Positions 37,087-45,455 of a DNA stretch of 64,000 nt are shown here, in pieces (the stretch's first letter is position 1; every line of letters begins with the position of its first letter). Location of the stretch: the NCBI GenBank assembly GCA_902623535.1, contig CACNUA010000003.1, positions 52,518 to 116,517 of the forward strand, written 5' to 3'. The DNA is from an uncultured SAR86 cluster bacterium. Lineage in GTDB: Bacteria; Pseudomonadota; Gammaproteobacteria; Magnimaribacterales; D2472. Both the position numbers and the translations under genes were made by a program. Under the pieces are notes generated by a model. It had not been told where the DNA came from and searched no databases. It worked only from the letters and a program-made list of their open reading frames with translations.

Positions 37087-37759
37087 CTTTGGTTTTAGCT
37101 TTATGCTCCTGTTCAGCCTTGAAGCTGAGGCGGAATCAATGATTCCAGATTTTAGTGCCCGATACATCTTTGAAACTGATCAATTTGATTTTGAAGGTGT
37201 GCGTCAACTTAAAACCTTTACAGATAAGCGAGTCTTCAGTTTTGAAGATAGAGCAAGGTTAATTAAAGCTGAATTTTATTCAGAGTTCATTGATGCAGAT
37301 GAAATCAAATCACTCTCTTACGATGCTATTTTTAGATTTACTTTCTTTCGTAGATTTACAAATTTTGACTTTGATTGGGAGGCCAAAAAATTAATCAGCA
37401 CTGGGCAATATGATTGGCAGGCAACTCTGATGGAAGCTCCGGTCTACGATCCTCTCAATGTTCAAGTGGAGTTAAGAAAACGTTTGATGCTTGGAGAGAC
37501 TGAATTTTCACTGATATTGCCCGAGATCAAGACAGGTGAATTGGTGGAAAATACTTATGCAATTAAAGGTGAGACCATTTTTACCTTAGAGGGCAAAGAG
37601 TATCCTTGTGTAATTTTAGAGCGGGTCAGAACTCAAGATAATCGAATCACGACCTACACCATGGCTAAAGATCTAAACTATTTAATCTTTAAAGTAACGG
37701 ATAATGATCCTGATGGTGATATTGCCTTGACCATCAAGCAACTCTTAAGTTTTGGGTAA
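37061..37759 (+). CDS. DUF3108 exported protein
   Basis: I choose the ATG at 37061, which gives a clean signal peptide ('[24 protein letters not shown]', 232 residues in all). The ORF track starts six codons earlier. The body is beta-rich with '[22 protein letters not shown]' and the late '[37 protein letters not shown]', which fits the DUF3108 pattern of lipocalin- or barrel-like periplasmic proteins. It follows purN in many gammaproteobacteria, for unknown reasons. It overlaps purN by 26 bases and dcd (convergent) by 15. Confidence 0.8.
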   Translation: MLNRSNLISFGFSFMLLFSLEAEAESMIPDFSARYIFETDQFDFEGVRQLKTFTDKRVFSFEDRARLIKAEFYSEFIDADEIKSLSYDAIFRFTFFRRFTNFDFDWEAKKLISTGQYDWQATLMEAPVYDPLNVQVELRKRLMLGETEFSLILPEIKTGELVENTYAIKGETIFTLEGKEYPCVILERVRTQDNRITTYTMAKDLNYLIFKVTDNDPDGDIALTIKQLLSFG

Positions 37760-38314
37760 CGTGACCCCTGTTTGACCTTGGTACTTGCCTTTGCGATCTT
37801 TATAAGACGTCTCGCAATCCTCATCGGATTCCAAGAAGATCATTTGAGCAACGCCCTCACCTGCATAAATTTTTGCCGGTAACGTTGTGGTATTTGAAAA
37901 CTCTAGCGTTACATGACCCTCCCACTCGGGTTCAAGAGGAGTGACATTAACAATAATGCCGCATCGAGCATACGTCGATTTACCAAGACAAATAGTTAAT
38001 ACGTTGCGAGGAATCTTAAAATATTCAACCGTTCTTGCTAGCGCAAATGAATTAGGTGGAATAACACAAACATCTGATTTCACGTCAACAAAACTATCTT
38101 CATCAAAAGATTTAGGATCAACGGTTGCCGAATTAATGTTGGTAAAAACTTTAAACTCATCCGCGCAACGCACGTCATAACCAAAACTAGAAACCCCATA
38201 GGAAATAATTTTATTACCACTGTCTGCATCACGGACTTGATTCTCAGTAAAGGGCTCAATCAACTGGTGCTTTTGAGCCATCATTTTTATCCATTTATCC
38301 GACTTAATTGTCAT
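37745..38314 (-). CDS. dcd: dCTP deaminase
   Basis: Dcd converts dCTP to dUTP for thymidylate synthesis. The 189 residues carry '[18 protein letters not shown]', '[31 protein letters not shown]' with the catalytic glutamate, and '[14 protein letters not shown]' at the end. The start overlaps the recR stop by four bases, so it belongs to the dnaX-recR-dcd operon. Confidence 0.96.
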   Translation of the reverse strand: MTIKSDKWIKMMAQKHQLIEPFTENQVRDADSGNKIISYGVSSFGYDVRCADEFKVFTNINSATVDPKSFDEDSFVDVKSDVCVIPPNSFALARTVEYFKIPRNVLTICLGKSTYARCGIIVNVTPLEPEWEGHVTLEFSNTTTLPAKIYAGEGVAQMIFLESDEDCETSYKDRKGKYQGQTGVTLPKT

Positions 38315-38901
38315 GAAATATCGATCCTCCCTTGAATCGCTCTGGCAATCGTATTGCTATCTACATACTCTAATTCACCGCCGATAGGAATGCCATGAGA
38401 AATTCTTGAAACCTTTACTTCGCTAAGATGATCTTTGATAAAGTATGCTGTTGCATCTCCCTCAACTGTTGAGCTGGTGGCTAGGATAACCTCTTCAATA
38501 TGATCGGTTTTTATGTATTGCAACAAATCCGGGATACCCAAATCTTCAGGAGCGATGCCATCAATTGGGGAGAGTCTGCCCATCAGTATAAAATAACGAC
38601 CTTTAAATCCACCTGTTGATTCTATAGCTAAAACATCTGAAGGACTTTCAACAATACACAAACTGCTCTGATCTCTAGAGGAGTCGGTGCAGATTCGACA
38701 GTATTCGTCACTGGTTAGAATGCGGCATTGCTTACAACGCTGGACATTCTCTAAGGCCTCTTTTAGTGTATCCCCGAGATAAGCTGCGCCATCTTTGTTC
38801 TTATCGAGCAAATATAAAGCCATACGTTGCGCTGATTTTTTACCCACTCCAGGCAAAATTGTAAGTGCCTCAATTAAGTCAAATAAGAGATCTCGTTTCA
38901 T
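38311..38901 (-). CDS. recR: Recombination mediator RecR
   Basis: RecR works with RecF and RecO to load RecA on gapped DNA. The 196 residues include the helix-hairpin-helix '[20 protein letters not shown]', the four-cysteine zinc site '[16 protein letters not shown]', and the Toprim domain ('[28 protein letters not shown]', '[15 protein letters not shown]'). It overlaps dnaX by four bases. The small ybaB gene that normally lies between dnaX and recR is absent. Confidence 0.96.
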   Translation of the reverse strand: MKRDLLFDLIEALTILPGVGKKSAQRMALYLLDKNKDGAAYLGDTLKEALENVQRCKQCRILTSDEYCRICTDSSRDQSSLCIVESPSDVLAIESTGGFKGRYFILMGRLSPIDGIAPEDLGIPDLLQYIKTDHIEEVILATSSTVEGDATAYFIKDHLSEVKVSRISHGIPIGGELEYVDSNTIARAIQGRIDIS

Positions 38902-40508
38902 TCTTTAGTGCTAATGGAATCAGGTTCAATTGTGCCATCAAATGATTTAAGAATCTCTGAAATAATTGGCTGATTTTCAAGCTCTTCAATGGTGGCCTGT
39001 AAATTTTGATTAACAATTTTTTCCTTGATTAATGAGGGTGAGTTAGTAACGTTACCTTCCTCAATCACAACTTCGGGTTTGACTTTGAAATACTCTTTAC
39101 ATCGATCAACAAACTCCTCGAGTAATGCTGATGTTGGAGATGAAAAATTCTTAGGCCTCATTAAAACCAGCTTATTGTCGATGGCTTCTTTGAATTCAAG
39201 TTCACTAAAGAACTGATAGCTAATGCCATTTAGGCCTAATTTTTCAAAATCTTTTGACCATTCACTAATGGAAATTGATTCTACGGAAGCTGATATGCCA
39301 TTGCTTAAAGGAACTTCAGTTTCTTTGTCCGGTTGATGTGCTTCTACTCCCTCTTTTACCTTCCTCTCAGATGGTTTACTCACATCAGCTTTTACCCGGG
39401 GTGTAGGATTTTTTTTTTCGTTTATTTGAGGCTTTGACTCATTTAAAGGATGGAAGGCTAGCATCCTCAGTACGCACATTTCCACAGCCTGATAAGGGCT
39501 AGGATGAACGGAAAATTTTTCTAAAGCATTAATGGCTATTTGATATAAAAGTTGTAGCAATTCACCGTCAACAGAATTTGCGAGCCTTACAAGATCTTCA
39601 TCTTTAGATCCAAGCTGTTGCGTCATGGTTAATTGATGCATTAAATCTATCAATGCCTCAATGACTTTTTGATAATCAACCTGAAGTTCTAGGATGCGCT
39701 GCAATGAATGGTGTGCACCTTCTCCATTGCCTGCAAGAATGTTCTCAACCAACTCAAATAAATAGATATCATCGATGGTGCCCAATAGTTCCTTTACTTG
39801 GCTGATTTCTAATTTTCCTGCTCCATATGCAATTGCTTGATCAAGCAAGGTTAAGCCGTCACGAACCGATCCTTGAGCACTATTTGCAATCAATTGAGTG
39901 GTTTCAGGATCATATTGAATACCTTCTTTTTTTAATATGGTATTTATATGATTAGATATTTGAGTTAGTGCTACCGCCTTAAGGTTAAGTTGCAAACATC
40001 GAGAAAGTACAGTCTTAGGAACTTTATCTAATTCTGTAGTTGCCATTAGAAAAATCATATGCGGAGGTGGTTCCTCCAAAGTTTTTAACAATGCATTAAA
40101 GGAACTTTTTGATAGCATATGCACTTCATCAATCAGATAAATTTTATAATTTGCATTGGCTGGTTTGTAGACTGCAGATTCAAGTAAATCTCGCATATCA
40201 TCAACACCGGTTCTCGAGGCAGCATCAACTTCAATAAATTCTAAATGATGACCTGATTTGATTTCCTTACATGCCGCACAATTATCGCAGGGCTCAGATC
40301 CCTCATCGCGATTATGACAATTAAGTGCCTTGGCAAGGATTCTTGCTATGGTAGTCTTACCAACCCCTCGGGTTCCACTAAAAATGAGAGCCTGATGCAA
40401 GTTTCCGCTTGCCAAACTATTCTGAAGAGCTTGCAAAATATGGTCTTGGCCAACTACTTCTGCAAATAATGCAGGTCTGTATTTTCTTGCTAAAACCTCA
40501 TATGACAT
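38898..40508 (-). CDS. dnaX: DNA polymerase III subunits tau/gamma
   Basis: DnaX is the clamp-loader ATPase. The 536 residues show 'SYEVLARKYRPALFAEVVGQDHI', Walker A 'FSGTRGVGKTTIAR', the zinc-site cysteines ('CHNRDEGSEPCDNCAACKEI'), Walker B 'IYLIDEVHMLSKSSFNALLKTLEEPP' and the collar domain to about residue 350. A low-complexity linker and a C-terminal tau domain follow. At codon 362-365 the coding strand has ten consecutive A, a likely slippage site for a short gamma form. An extended -10 (TGATATCAT) lies eight bases before the ATG. The gene is 14 bases after recX. Confidence 0.96.
   Translation of the reverse strand: MSYEVLARKYRPALFAEVVGQDHILQALQNSLASGNLHQALIFSGTRGVGKTTIARILAKALNCHNRDEGSEPCDNCAACKEIKSGHHLEFIEVDAASRTGVDDMRDLLESAVYKPANANYKIYLIDEVHMLSKSSFNALLKTLEEPPPHMIFLMATTELDKVPKTVLSRCLQLNLKAVALTQISNHINTILKKEGIQYDPETTQLIANSAQGSVRDGLTLLDQAIAYGAGKLEISQVKELLGTIDDIYLFELVENILAGNGEGAHHSLQRILELQVDYQKVIEALIDLMHQLTMTQQLGSKDEDLVRLANSVDGELLQLLYQIAINALEKFSVHPSPYQAVEMCVLRMLAFHPLNESKPQINEKKNPTPRVKADVSKPSERKVKEGVEAHQPDKETEVPLSNGISASVESISISEWSKDFEKLGLNGISYQFFSELEFKEAIDNKLVLMRPKNFSSPTSALLEEFVDRCKEYFKVKPEVVIEEGNVTNSPSLIKEKIVNQNLQATIEELENQPIISEILKSFDGTIEPDSISTKE
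39409..39418 (-). promoter_or_regulatory. A10 slippage site in dnaX (candidate gamma-subunit signal)
   Basis: The dnaX coding strand reads GAA AAA AAA AAT, ten A in a row, right after the collar domain (about residue 364). Either kind of slip meets a stop within about eight codons: one extra A leads to ...SYTPGKS-TGA, and one A less leads to ...ILHPG-TAA. Both give a product of about 370 residues with domains I-III only. Confidence 0.6.
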
Positions 40509-40522
40509 AACATTTTATGATA

Positions 40523-40969
40523 TCACGACTGATCTAAAACTGATTCAATTTGAGCCTGTGAAAACCCTCTATTGTAGAGAAATTGTTTGCGCTTCATGAT
40601 CTCTTTAAAATCTTGTGTAGGTTGTTTATATTTTTTATCTAACTGGTGCCTTAAAATTTCGTCCCAGCCCTCAAAAGCATCAATTGCATCGTTAATTTCA
40701 GCGATTCCAACTTTTTTTTGTTGAAGTTCCATCTTAATACGCTGAGGTCCAAAGCCTTTCTTTGCTCGAGCTATTACATACATCTCGGCAAAACGAGCAT
40801 CGTCCAATAATTTATTGAGATTTAACTTATCGAGCGTTTCATTGATAAGTTCTTGCGCATCAGGATAGCGCTTGATGAGTTTTATATACAACTCACCCCT
40901 TGAGTGCTCACGCCTCGAAATTAAATCAAGGGATTTATTGTAGATAAGCGAACTTAGATCTTCATTCAT
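40523..40969 (-). CDS. recX: RecX regulatory protein
   Basis: RecX limits RecA filament growth. The 148 residues consist of three-helix repeats with the pattern 'ALDLISRREHSRGELYIKL'-like segments; here 'SLDLISRREHSRGELYIKLIKR', 'DDARFAEMYVIARAKKGFGPQRIKMELQQKKV' and 'KRKQFLYNRGFSQAQIESVL' are clear. The gene usually follows recA, but here it lies between an envelope lipoprotein gene and dnaX. It overlaps the lipoprotein gene by four bases. Confidence 0.9.
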   Translation of the reverse strand: MNEDLSSLIYNKSLDLISRREHSRGELYIKLIKRYPDAQELINETLDKLNLNKLLDDARFAEMYVIARAKKGFGPQRIKMELQQKKVGIAEINDAIDAFEGWDEILRHQLDKKYKQPTQDFKEIMKRKQFLYNRGFSQAQIESVLDQS

Positions 40970-41424
40970 TCCAGAGGCAGAACTCTAGATTTTCCTGAAC
41001 TTTTGATAATTTTAACTCTTTGGCCTACCGCAAACATGTACTGACTTTCTTCTTGGATGACGGAGATTATTTTATCGTTATCAAGTTCAAGCAGAAGTTC
41101 TATCGCAACTTTTCGAGTCGCTGTATCACCAATTGCAGAGCCTACAGCAGAGCCCACAAGACCACCTAATACTCCACCAATACCAGATTCAATCTCAGAA
41201 TCACTGACTGATTGGCCGGCAGCAGCTCCAATGACAGCACCTGCAGCAGCACCCACTTCACGATCTCCAGCAATAATCACTCTGTCGATATCCACAACAG
41301 TAGCAAAGGTTACTGATTGTGCTCTTTGTGCTACTGATCGGTCCACTACATCCGGTCGTTGTGAACTGTAAGCGCAACCAGTAATGATTAAAATTGAGAG
41401 AATTAGATAGCTAGCCTGTTTCAT
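40966..41424 (-). CDS. SlyB-like outer-membrane lipoprotein with glycine zipper
   Basis: The signal peptide ends in a lipobox ('ILIITGCAYS'), so the protein is probably lipid-anchored. After residue 55 a long Gly/Ala stretch ('VGAAAGAVIGAAAGQSV', 'GIGGVLGGLVGSAVGSAIGD') forms the glycine-zipper hairpin of the SlyB/Pcp family. A small beta domain ends the protein (152 residues). SlyB-type lipoproteins help keep the outer membrane intact. It overlaps both neighbours in frame-shifted manner, so the three are one operon. Confidence 0.82.
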   Translation of the reverse strand: MKQASYLILSILIITGCAYSSQRPDVVDRSVAQRAQSVTFATVVDIDRVIIAGDREVGAAAGAVIGAAAGQSVSDSEIESGIGGVLGGLVGSAVGSAIGDTATRKVAIELLLELDNDKIISVIQEESQYMFAVGQRVKIIKSSGKSRVLPLE

Positions 41425-41833
41425 TATTTTGCTCCAATTGAGTAAAGTTTTTCAATAAATCTTCAGTGATAATGTAATAGTCTTTATTTTTTCTAGTGCC
41501 AGATAACAATTTAACCTTCAATACGCGATCACTAAATTTAGATTCGAGAAGTTTAATTTGATCGCCTTTAATGAGGTATTCAAGATTTCTTGAATCAATA
41601 ATTGAAAAAGTATCCCACTGTTGATCACGTCTAGCTGTATAGGTATGAAAAGCATCACCGGACATGAAGTATAAAACTTGGCCGTCACCTCGTAACCTGC
41701 TCTGAGAAGCGTTTTGAGTTAGCGTCCAGATACTGTCTTTGATTTCATCAAATTCAATTTTACCTTTTGCAGCAATATCCATAGATCCAGTTAAGCTGAG
41801 GACAAGTAAAGAAAGAAGAGTTTTATTTTTCAT
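41411..41833 (-). CDS. Exported protein of unknown function
   Basis: The 140 residues start with a signal peptide ('MKNKTLLSLLVLSLTGSMDIAAKG') and continue as a mostly beta-stranded small domain ('IWTLTQNASQSRLRGDGQVLYFMSGDAF'). I recognise no family. It overlaps the SlyB-like gene by 14 bases and heads that operon, so a periplasmic or envelope role is likely. Confidence 0.65.
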   Translation of the reverse strand: MKNKTLLSLLVLSLTGSMDIAAKGKIEFDEIKDSIWTLTQNASQSRLRGDGQVLYFMSGDAFHTYTARRDQQWDTFSIIDSRNLEYLIKGDQIKLLESKFSDRVLKVKLLSGTRKNKDYYIITEDLLKNFTQLEQNNETG

Positions 41834-41849
41834 ACTTATAAGACCAAAT

Positions 41850-42242
41850 TTATATTATCGAGTTCAAAATATAATTCACCAATCCATAAACTGACATACC
41901 CGCAATCGAAAACCAAGTAACTAAAATACCAATCAACCTTGGAGGAGTACTTTCGGTTGAAATATACATGCCATAGCTATGAGCAATCCTTGCTAAAAAA
42001 AATAGCGATCCTAACACATGAATTTTCCACAAGGCCGTCCCTTGCATTTCAATTAAAGCCAACAAAATCAAAAAGATAGGCACGTACTCAGTTAAATTTC
42101 CATGCGCTCTAACTTTTTGTAATACCTCAGATTGATTGCCATCTCCTAACAATGTGTTAGTTTTGAGGCGACTGGAACCTACTTTGTAAGCCAAGGCTAT
42201 TTGTAAAATTCCCAATAATGATGCGTAAAATAAAGTAATCAT
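41850..42242 (-). CDS. MAPEG-family membrane protein
   Basis: Four membrane helices and the conserved 'QKVRAHGNLTEYVPIFLILLALIEMQG' segment identify the MAPEG family (glutathione S-transferase and leukotriene-synthase relatives). 'RIAHSYGMYIST' in the third helix also fits. Bacterial members of this 130-residue type often lack a known reaction. It sits between the envelope operon and the nitroreductase, on the same strand. Confidence 0.85.
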   Translation of the reverse strand: MITLFYASLLGILQIALAYKVGSSRLKTNTLLGDGNQSEVLQKVRAHGNLTEYVPIFLILLALIEMQGTALWKIHVLGSLFFLARIAHSYGMYISTESTPPRLIGILVTWFSIAGMSVYGLVNYILNSII

Positions 42243-42283
42243 AATTTTTTGTCCCTAAAATCAGTTCAATCTTATCAAACTAA

Positions 42284-42841
42284 CTAAGACCATTGTTGCA
42301 AATATTCTTCTGGATCAACAACAGGTACTTCCCTTTTTTTTCCATCAGCTGTTCCTATGTATAAATAACCCAAAATTAATTCATCAGTTTCAAGGCCCAT
42401 ATAATGGTTAATGCGTTTATCAAGAGCAAATTTACCAGTCCTCCAGATAGCTCCATAACCTAGTGCATTTAAAGATAACAATATATTTTGTGCAGCAGCT
42501 GCAGTTGATAATTGTTGCTCCAACTCTGGAACTTTAGGATGTTCCTTATGCTTTGAAATTATGACTATAATCATAGGAGCTCTAAATGGAGCGCCTGCAT
42601 ATTTTTCCATTATTTTAATGTCATCAATAGTAAGAACTTCTTTAGCAAAAGTCGTAAAAATATCTGAAAGCTTTTTTAAACCATTTTCCTTAACCTCAAT
42701 GAATCTTGATGGTTTTAATCTAGCATGATCAGGCGCACGGAGGGCTGCCTCAAAAACCTTTTTCATTTCTTCTGGTGATGGTATCGGAGAAACAAGATCT
42801 CGATGAGAACTACGATTAAGAATATTATTTAGTGCATCCAA
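42284..42841 (-). CDS. Nitroreductase-family flavoprotein, YdjA-like
   Basis: The 185 residues match the small YdjA branch: 'NRSSHRDLVSPIPSPEEMKKVFEAALRAPDHARLKPSRF' carries the FMN-binding Arg and Ser, 'AAAAQNILLSLNALGYGAIWRTG' is the central helix, and 'LGYLYIGTADGKKREVP' ends the fold. These enzymes reduce nitro compounds or quinones with NAD(P)H; the natural substrate is unknown. It is divergent from hsp20 across a 148-base regulatory spacer. Confidence 0.9.
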   Translation of the reverse strand: MDALNNILNRSSHRDLVSPIPSPEEMKKVFEAALRAPDHARLKPSRFIEVKENGLKKLSDIFTTFAKEVLTIDDIKIMEKYAGAPFRAPMIIVIISKHKEHPKVPELEQQLSTAAAAQNILLSLNALGYGAIWRTGKFALDKRINHYMGLETDELILGYLYIGTADGKKREVPVVDPEEYLQQWS

Positions 42842-42868
42842 TTTATATATAAACCTTTTTTAAAAATG

Positions 42869-42898
42869 CTTGAAAAATCTATGTTTAATCATACATAA
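42869..42898 (+). promoter_or_regulatory. Candidate promoter of hsp20
   Basis: CTTGAAA at 42869-42875 is followed after 16 bases by TACATA at 42892-42897. The -35 has the sigma-32 consensus form, but the -10 region (AATCATAC) matches sigma-32 only weakly. Read as sigma-70, the pair is TTGAAA-N16-TACATA. Either way transcription would begin near 42904, just before the first leader hairpin. Confidence 0.4.
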
Positions 42899-42902
42899 AT
42901 AA

Positions 42903-42989
42903 TGTAGATGCCAAAAGGGTCTACAATTTTATTAACCCGTGTAAGCCAAATGGTTACACATTTAAATAGTCGCTATAGGAGGACTAATT
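42903..42989 (+). promoter_or_regulatory. ROSE-like RNA thermometer in the hsp20 leader
   Basis: Three hairpins lie in a row: TGTAGA...TCTACA (42903-42925), GTGTAAGCCA-AA-TGGTTACAC with one bulge (42939-42959), and a hairpin over the ribosome site (42967-42986). In the last, TAGTCGCT pairs with AGGACTA, leaving a bulged G. TCGCT thus faces AGGA of the Shine-Dalgarno, which is the U(U/C)GCU pairing known from ROSE elements. The ATG follows three bases after the stem. The position before an hsp20 gene is the classical ROSE setting. Confidence 0.65.
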
Positions 42990-43442
42990 ATGGTACTTAA
43001 TTTTACCGATCCGTTCCTAACCACTCGTGTGTTAGGGTTTGAAAATTTATTCGATAGACTGCAACGTTTATCGGAATCCCAAGACAGATCTTCGTATCCG
43101 CCATACAACATCAGGCGTAATGAAAATCAAATTTTCATTGATGTCGCTGTTGCTGGATTATCGAAGGATGATTTAAGCATTGAGCTGGCCGATGGTGTGC
43201 TAACAGTTGAGCATGCAGGTCCACAAGCTGAAGTGGTAAATGGCTCAAATGAAGTGGTCTATCAAGGGATTGCTCAACGTGCATTTAAGCAGCAGTTTAC
43301 ACTTGCTGAGCATGTTGAAGTTAGAGGTGCAGAACTTGTTAACGGTATGTTAACCATTGAGTTGGAAAAGATCATTCCGGATGAGAAGAAACCAAGAATG
43401 ATTAATATTAAAACTCCTAAGAAATTACTTGGAGGTAGTTAA
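42990..43442 (+). CDS. Small heat-shock protein, Hsp20/IbpA type
   Basis: These ATP-independent chaperones hold unfolding proteins. The 150 residues comprise an N-terminal arm ('FDRLQRLSES'), the alpha-crystallin domain ('PPYNIRRNENQIFIDVAVAGLSKDDLSIELADGVLTVEHAG', 'YQGIAQRAFKQQFTLAEHVEVRGAELVNGMLTIELEK') and the C-terminal I-x-I type tail ('RMINI'). It has a strong AGGAGG ribosome site that a leader hairpin can cover. A clean terminator follows, so it is a single-gene unit. Confidence 0.95.
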   Translation: MVLNFTDPFLTTRVLGFENLFDRLQRLSESQDRSSYPPYNIRRNENQIFIDVAVAGLSKDDLSIELADGVLTVEHAGPQAEVVNGSNEVVYQGIAQRAFKQQFTLAEHVEVRGAELVNGMLTIELEKIIPDEKKPRMINIKTPKKLLGGS

Positions 43443-43458
43443 TCAATTCATCAATATC

Positions 43459-43483
43459 AAAGGGGGCAATGCCCCCTTTTTTT
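43459..43483 (+). terminator. Rho-independent terminator of hsp20
   Basis: AAAGGGGGC-AAT-GCCCCCTTT is a nine-pair stem with a three-base loop followed by T residues. It ends before the -10 element of the next gene. Confidence 0.93.
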
Positions 43484-43489
43484 ATGAAA

Positions 43490-43498
43490 TGTTAAAGT
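43490..43498 (+). promoter_or_regulatory. Extended -10 element of the DsbD-like gene
   Basis: TGTTAAAGT has the TGn extension and a TAAAGT hexamer that ends seven bases before the ATG at 43506. No ribosome site is present, so the transcript would start on the start codon. It directly follows the hsp20 terminator. Confidence 0.5.
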
Positions 43499-43505
43499 AC
43501 GCGCT

Positions 43506-45455
43506 ATGAAAGTCTTGTTGGTTCTTTTGTCTTGCTTCCAGTTATCTCTAGTGGCAGGGGAAAGTGTTAATTCAGGCCATGCTAAGGTGAGGCTGCTTAC
43601 TAATCTTCAATCACAACGAGATGAAACCTTTTTTCTTGGCATTGAGATGGCAATGGATAAGGGATGGCATACTTATTGGCAAAATCCTGGTGATTCTGGA
43701 GGTGCTTTTGATGTTATATGGGAAAGTCCTGAAGGTTTTATTATTGAAAACGTTAGTTGGCCAACACCAGAACTAATTCCCTACCCGCCCTTAATGACCT
43801 ATGGCTATGAGGATTATGTGCTTTTTCCTTTTCAAGTTTTTAGAACAGCCGAATCAAATCTTGGAGTCGTTAAGGCAACGATCAATTTCCTAATTTGTGC
43901 TGATATTTGCGTCCCAGAATCAGCCTCTATTGAAATTGATTTATCCACTGAACAACCCAGCTCGTTAATTGCAGATGGAATTAAGAGCGTTCCAAACAAG
44001 GTGATGCCTGTATCTATAGATGCAAACAATCAAAACCTTAACCTTGGATTTGCTTTCGATGGCACCATCAATGACGCTTATTTTTTTATTGATAATCAAG
44101 GCGATATTAAACATTCTTCCTCACAAAAACTAAGACGGCTAAGTGGTAATAATTATGAGCTTATATTAAAGCAAGCCTCTTTAATCCCAAATCAACTAAG
44201 TGGGATTCTAAAAATTAATGATTCAGGTTTCATTGTGATGCCCACAGTAGTTGATGCATCCGTGCCCACTTCTTTTTCTATTAATCTTTTTCAAGCGGTT
44301 TTATTTGCATTCATAGGAGGTCTGATACTCAACCTCATGCCATGTGTATTCCCGGTTATTGCCCTTAAAGCTCTCAGTTTTATAAAAATTAGTGAGCATG
44401 CTCCACACCAAGCTAAATGGCATGGCTGGAGCTACACTGTTGGTGTGCTCATCAGCTTCGTTACCATTGCTTTAGTTTTGATTGGGTTAAAAGCGGCAGG
44501 AGAATCTTTAGGATGGGGATTTCAACTCCAAGCGCCTGAGATTGTTGGAGGCCTTGCCTTGCTTATGGTTCTGATTGGATTTATCTTGCTTAGCGATATC
44601 AATATAGGTACCTCGCTCACTTCTGTGGGCAGTAAAGTGCAACAAGGTCAATCGTATTCCAATTCATTCGCAACCGGAGTCCTAGCAGTGGTTGTTGCAT
44701 CGCCTTGTACCGCACCTTTTATGGGTGCAGCTCTTGGTTTTGCCCTCGTGCAACCTACAGCAGTAAGTTTATTAATTTTTATCATGTTGGGCCTTGGTTT
44801 TGCCCTTCCTTATTTGATCCTTTCCATTGTTCCAGGATTAGTTGCCTGGCTTCCAAAACCCGGTGCATGGATGGAAACTTTTAAGCAGATTATGGCTTTT
44901 CCAATGTTTGCGACTGCCATCTGGTTAATTTGGGTTTTTGCACAACAAACTTCGCCAACCGATTTAGTTATTTTAATGGGACTAATTTTGGTCATGGGTT
45001 TTGGGCTATGGTTTAGTAGGTCACAAAATCGAACACAAAATATTGGGGTCAGTTTGATAGCTCTTTTAGCAGTAATTATTGGTCTTGCGAATTTAGATAA
45101 AACCGTTGCCCAAAAATTAGCTAAGGATGATTCGCTGACCTGGCAAGCAGGCATTGAAGAACAACTTCAAGCGCAACAGCAAGCCTATTTCATTAACTTT
45201 ACTGCTGCATGGTGTATCACGTGCCAGGCAAATGAACAAATCGCTTTAAGCAGAGACTCTGTGAAAAAGTTCTTTAATGCTAATAATATTGAATACATTA
45301 AAGCCGATTGGACCAACCGCAATGATGATATTGCAAACACGCTAAGCTCTTACAACCGCTCAGGTGTCCCTCTATATATTTTCTGGAAACCCGGAATGCA
45401 ATCGCCAAAAATCTTGCCAGCAATACTTACTGAGGGTTATATTTTAAGTCTATGA
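43506..45455 (+). CDS. DsbD/ScsB-type thiol:disulfide reductase
   Basis: This protein passes electrons from cytoplasmic thioredoxin across the inner membrane to periplasmic thiols. Domains in order: signal peptide (1-20); a periplasmic DsbD-alpha-like domain (about 25-250) with 'LICADICVPES'; eight membrane helices (about 255-540) with the two reactive cysteines in 'LNLMPCVFPVIALKAL' and 'VVASPCTAPFMGAALG'; and a C-terminal thioredoxin-like domain with 'TAAWCITCQANE'. The 649 residues fit the ScsB-like longer form. The stop overlaps the start of the next thioredoxin-fold gene by four bases. Confidence 0.9.
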   Translation: MKVLLVLLSCFQLSLVAGESVNSGHAKVRLLTNLQSQRDETFFLGIEMAMDKGWHTYWQNPGDSGGAFDVIWESPEGFIIENVSWPTPELIPYPPLMTYGYEDYVLFPFQVFRTAESNLGVVKATINFLICADICVPESASIEIDLSTEQPSSLIADGIKSVPNKVMPVSIDANNQNLNLGFAFDGTINDAYFFIDNQGDIKHSSSQKLRRLSGNNYELILKQASLIPNQLSGILKINDSGFIVMPTVVDASVPTSFSINLFQAVLFAFIGGLILNLMPCVFPVIALKALSFIKISEHAPHQAKWHGWSYTVGVLISFVTIALVLIGLKAAGESLGWGFQLQAPEIVGGLALLMVLIGFILLSDINIGTSLTSVGSKVQQGQSYSNSFATGVLAVVVASPCTAPFMGAALGFALVQPTAVSLLIFIMLGLGFALPYLILSIVPGLVAWLPKPGAWMETFKQIMAFPMFATAIWLIWVFAQQTSPTDLVILMGLILVMGFGLWFSRSQNRTQNIGVSLIALLAVIIGLANLDKTVAQKLAKDDSLTWQAGIEEQLQAQQQAYFINFTAAWCITCQANEQIALSRDSVKKFFNANNIEYIKADWTNRNDDIANTLSSYNRSGVPLYIFWKPGMQSPKILPAILTEGYILSL

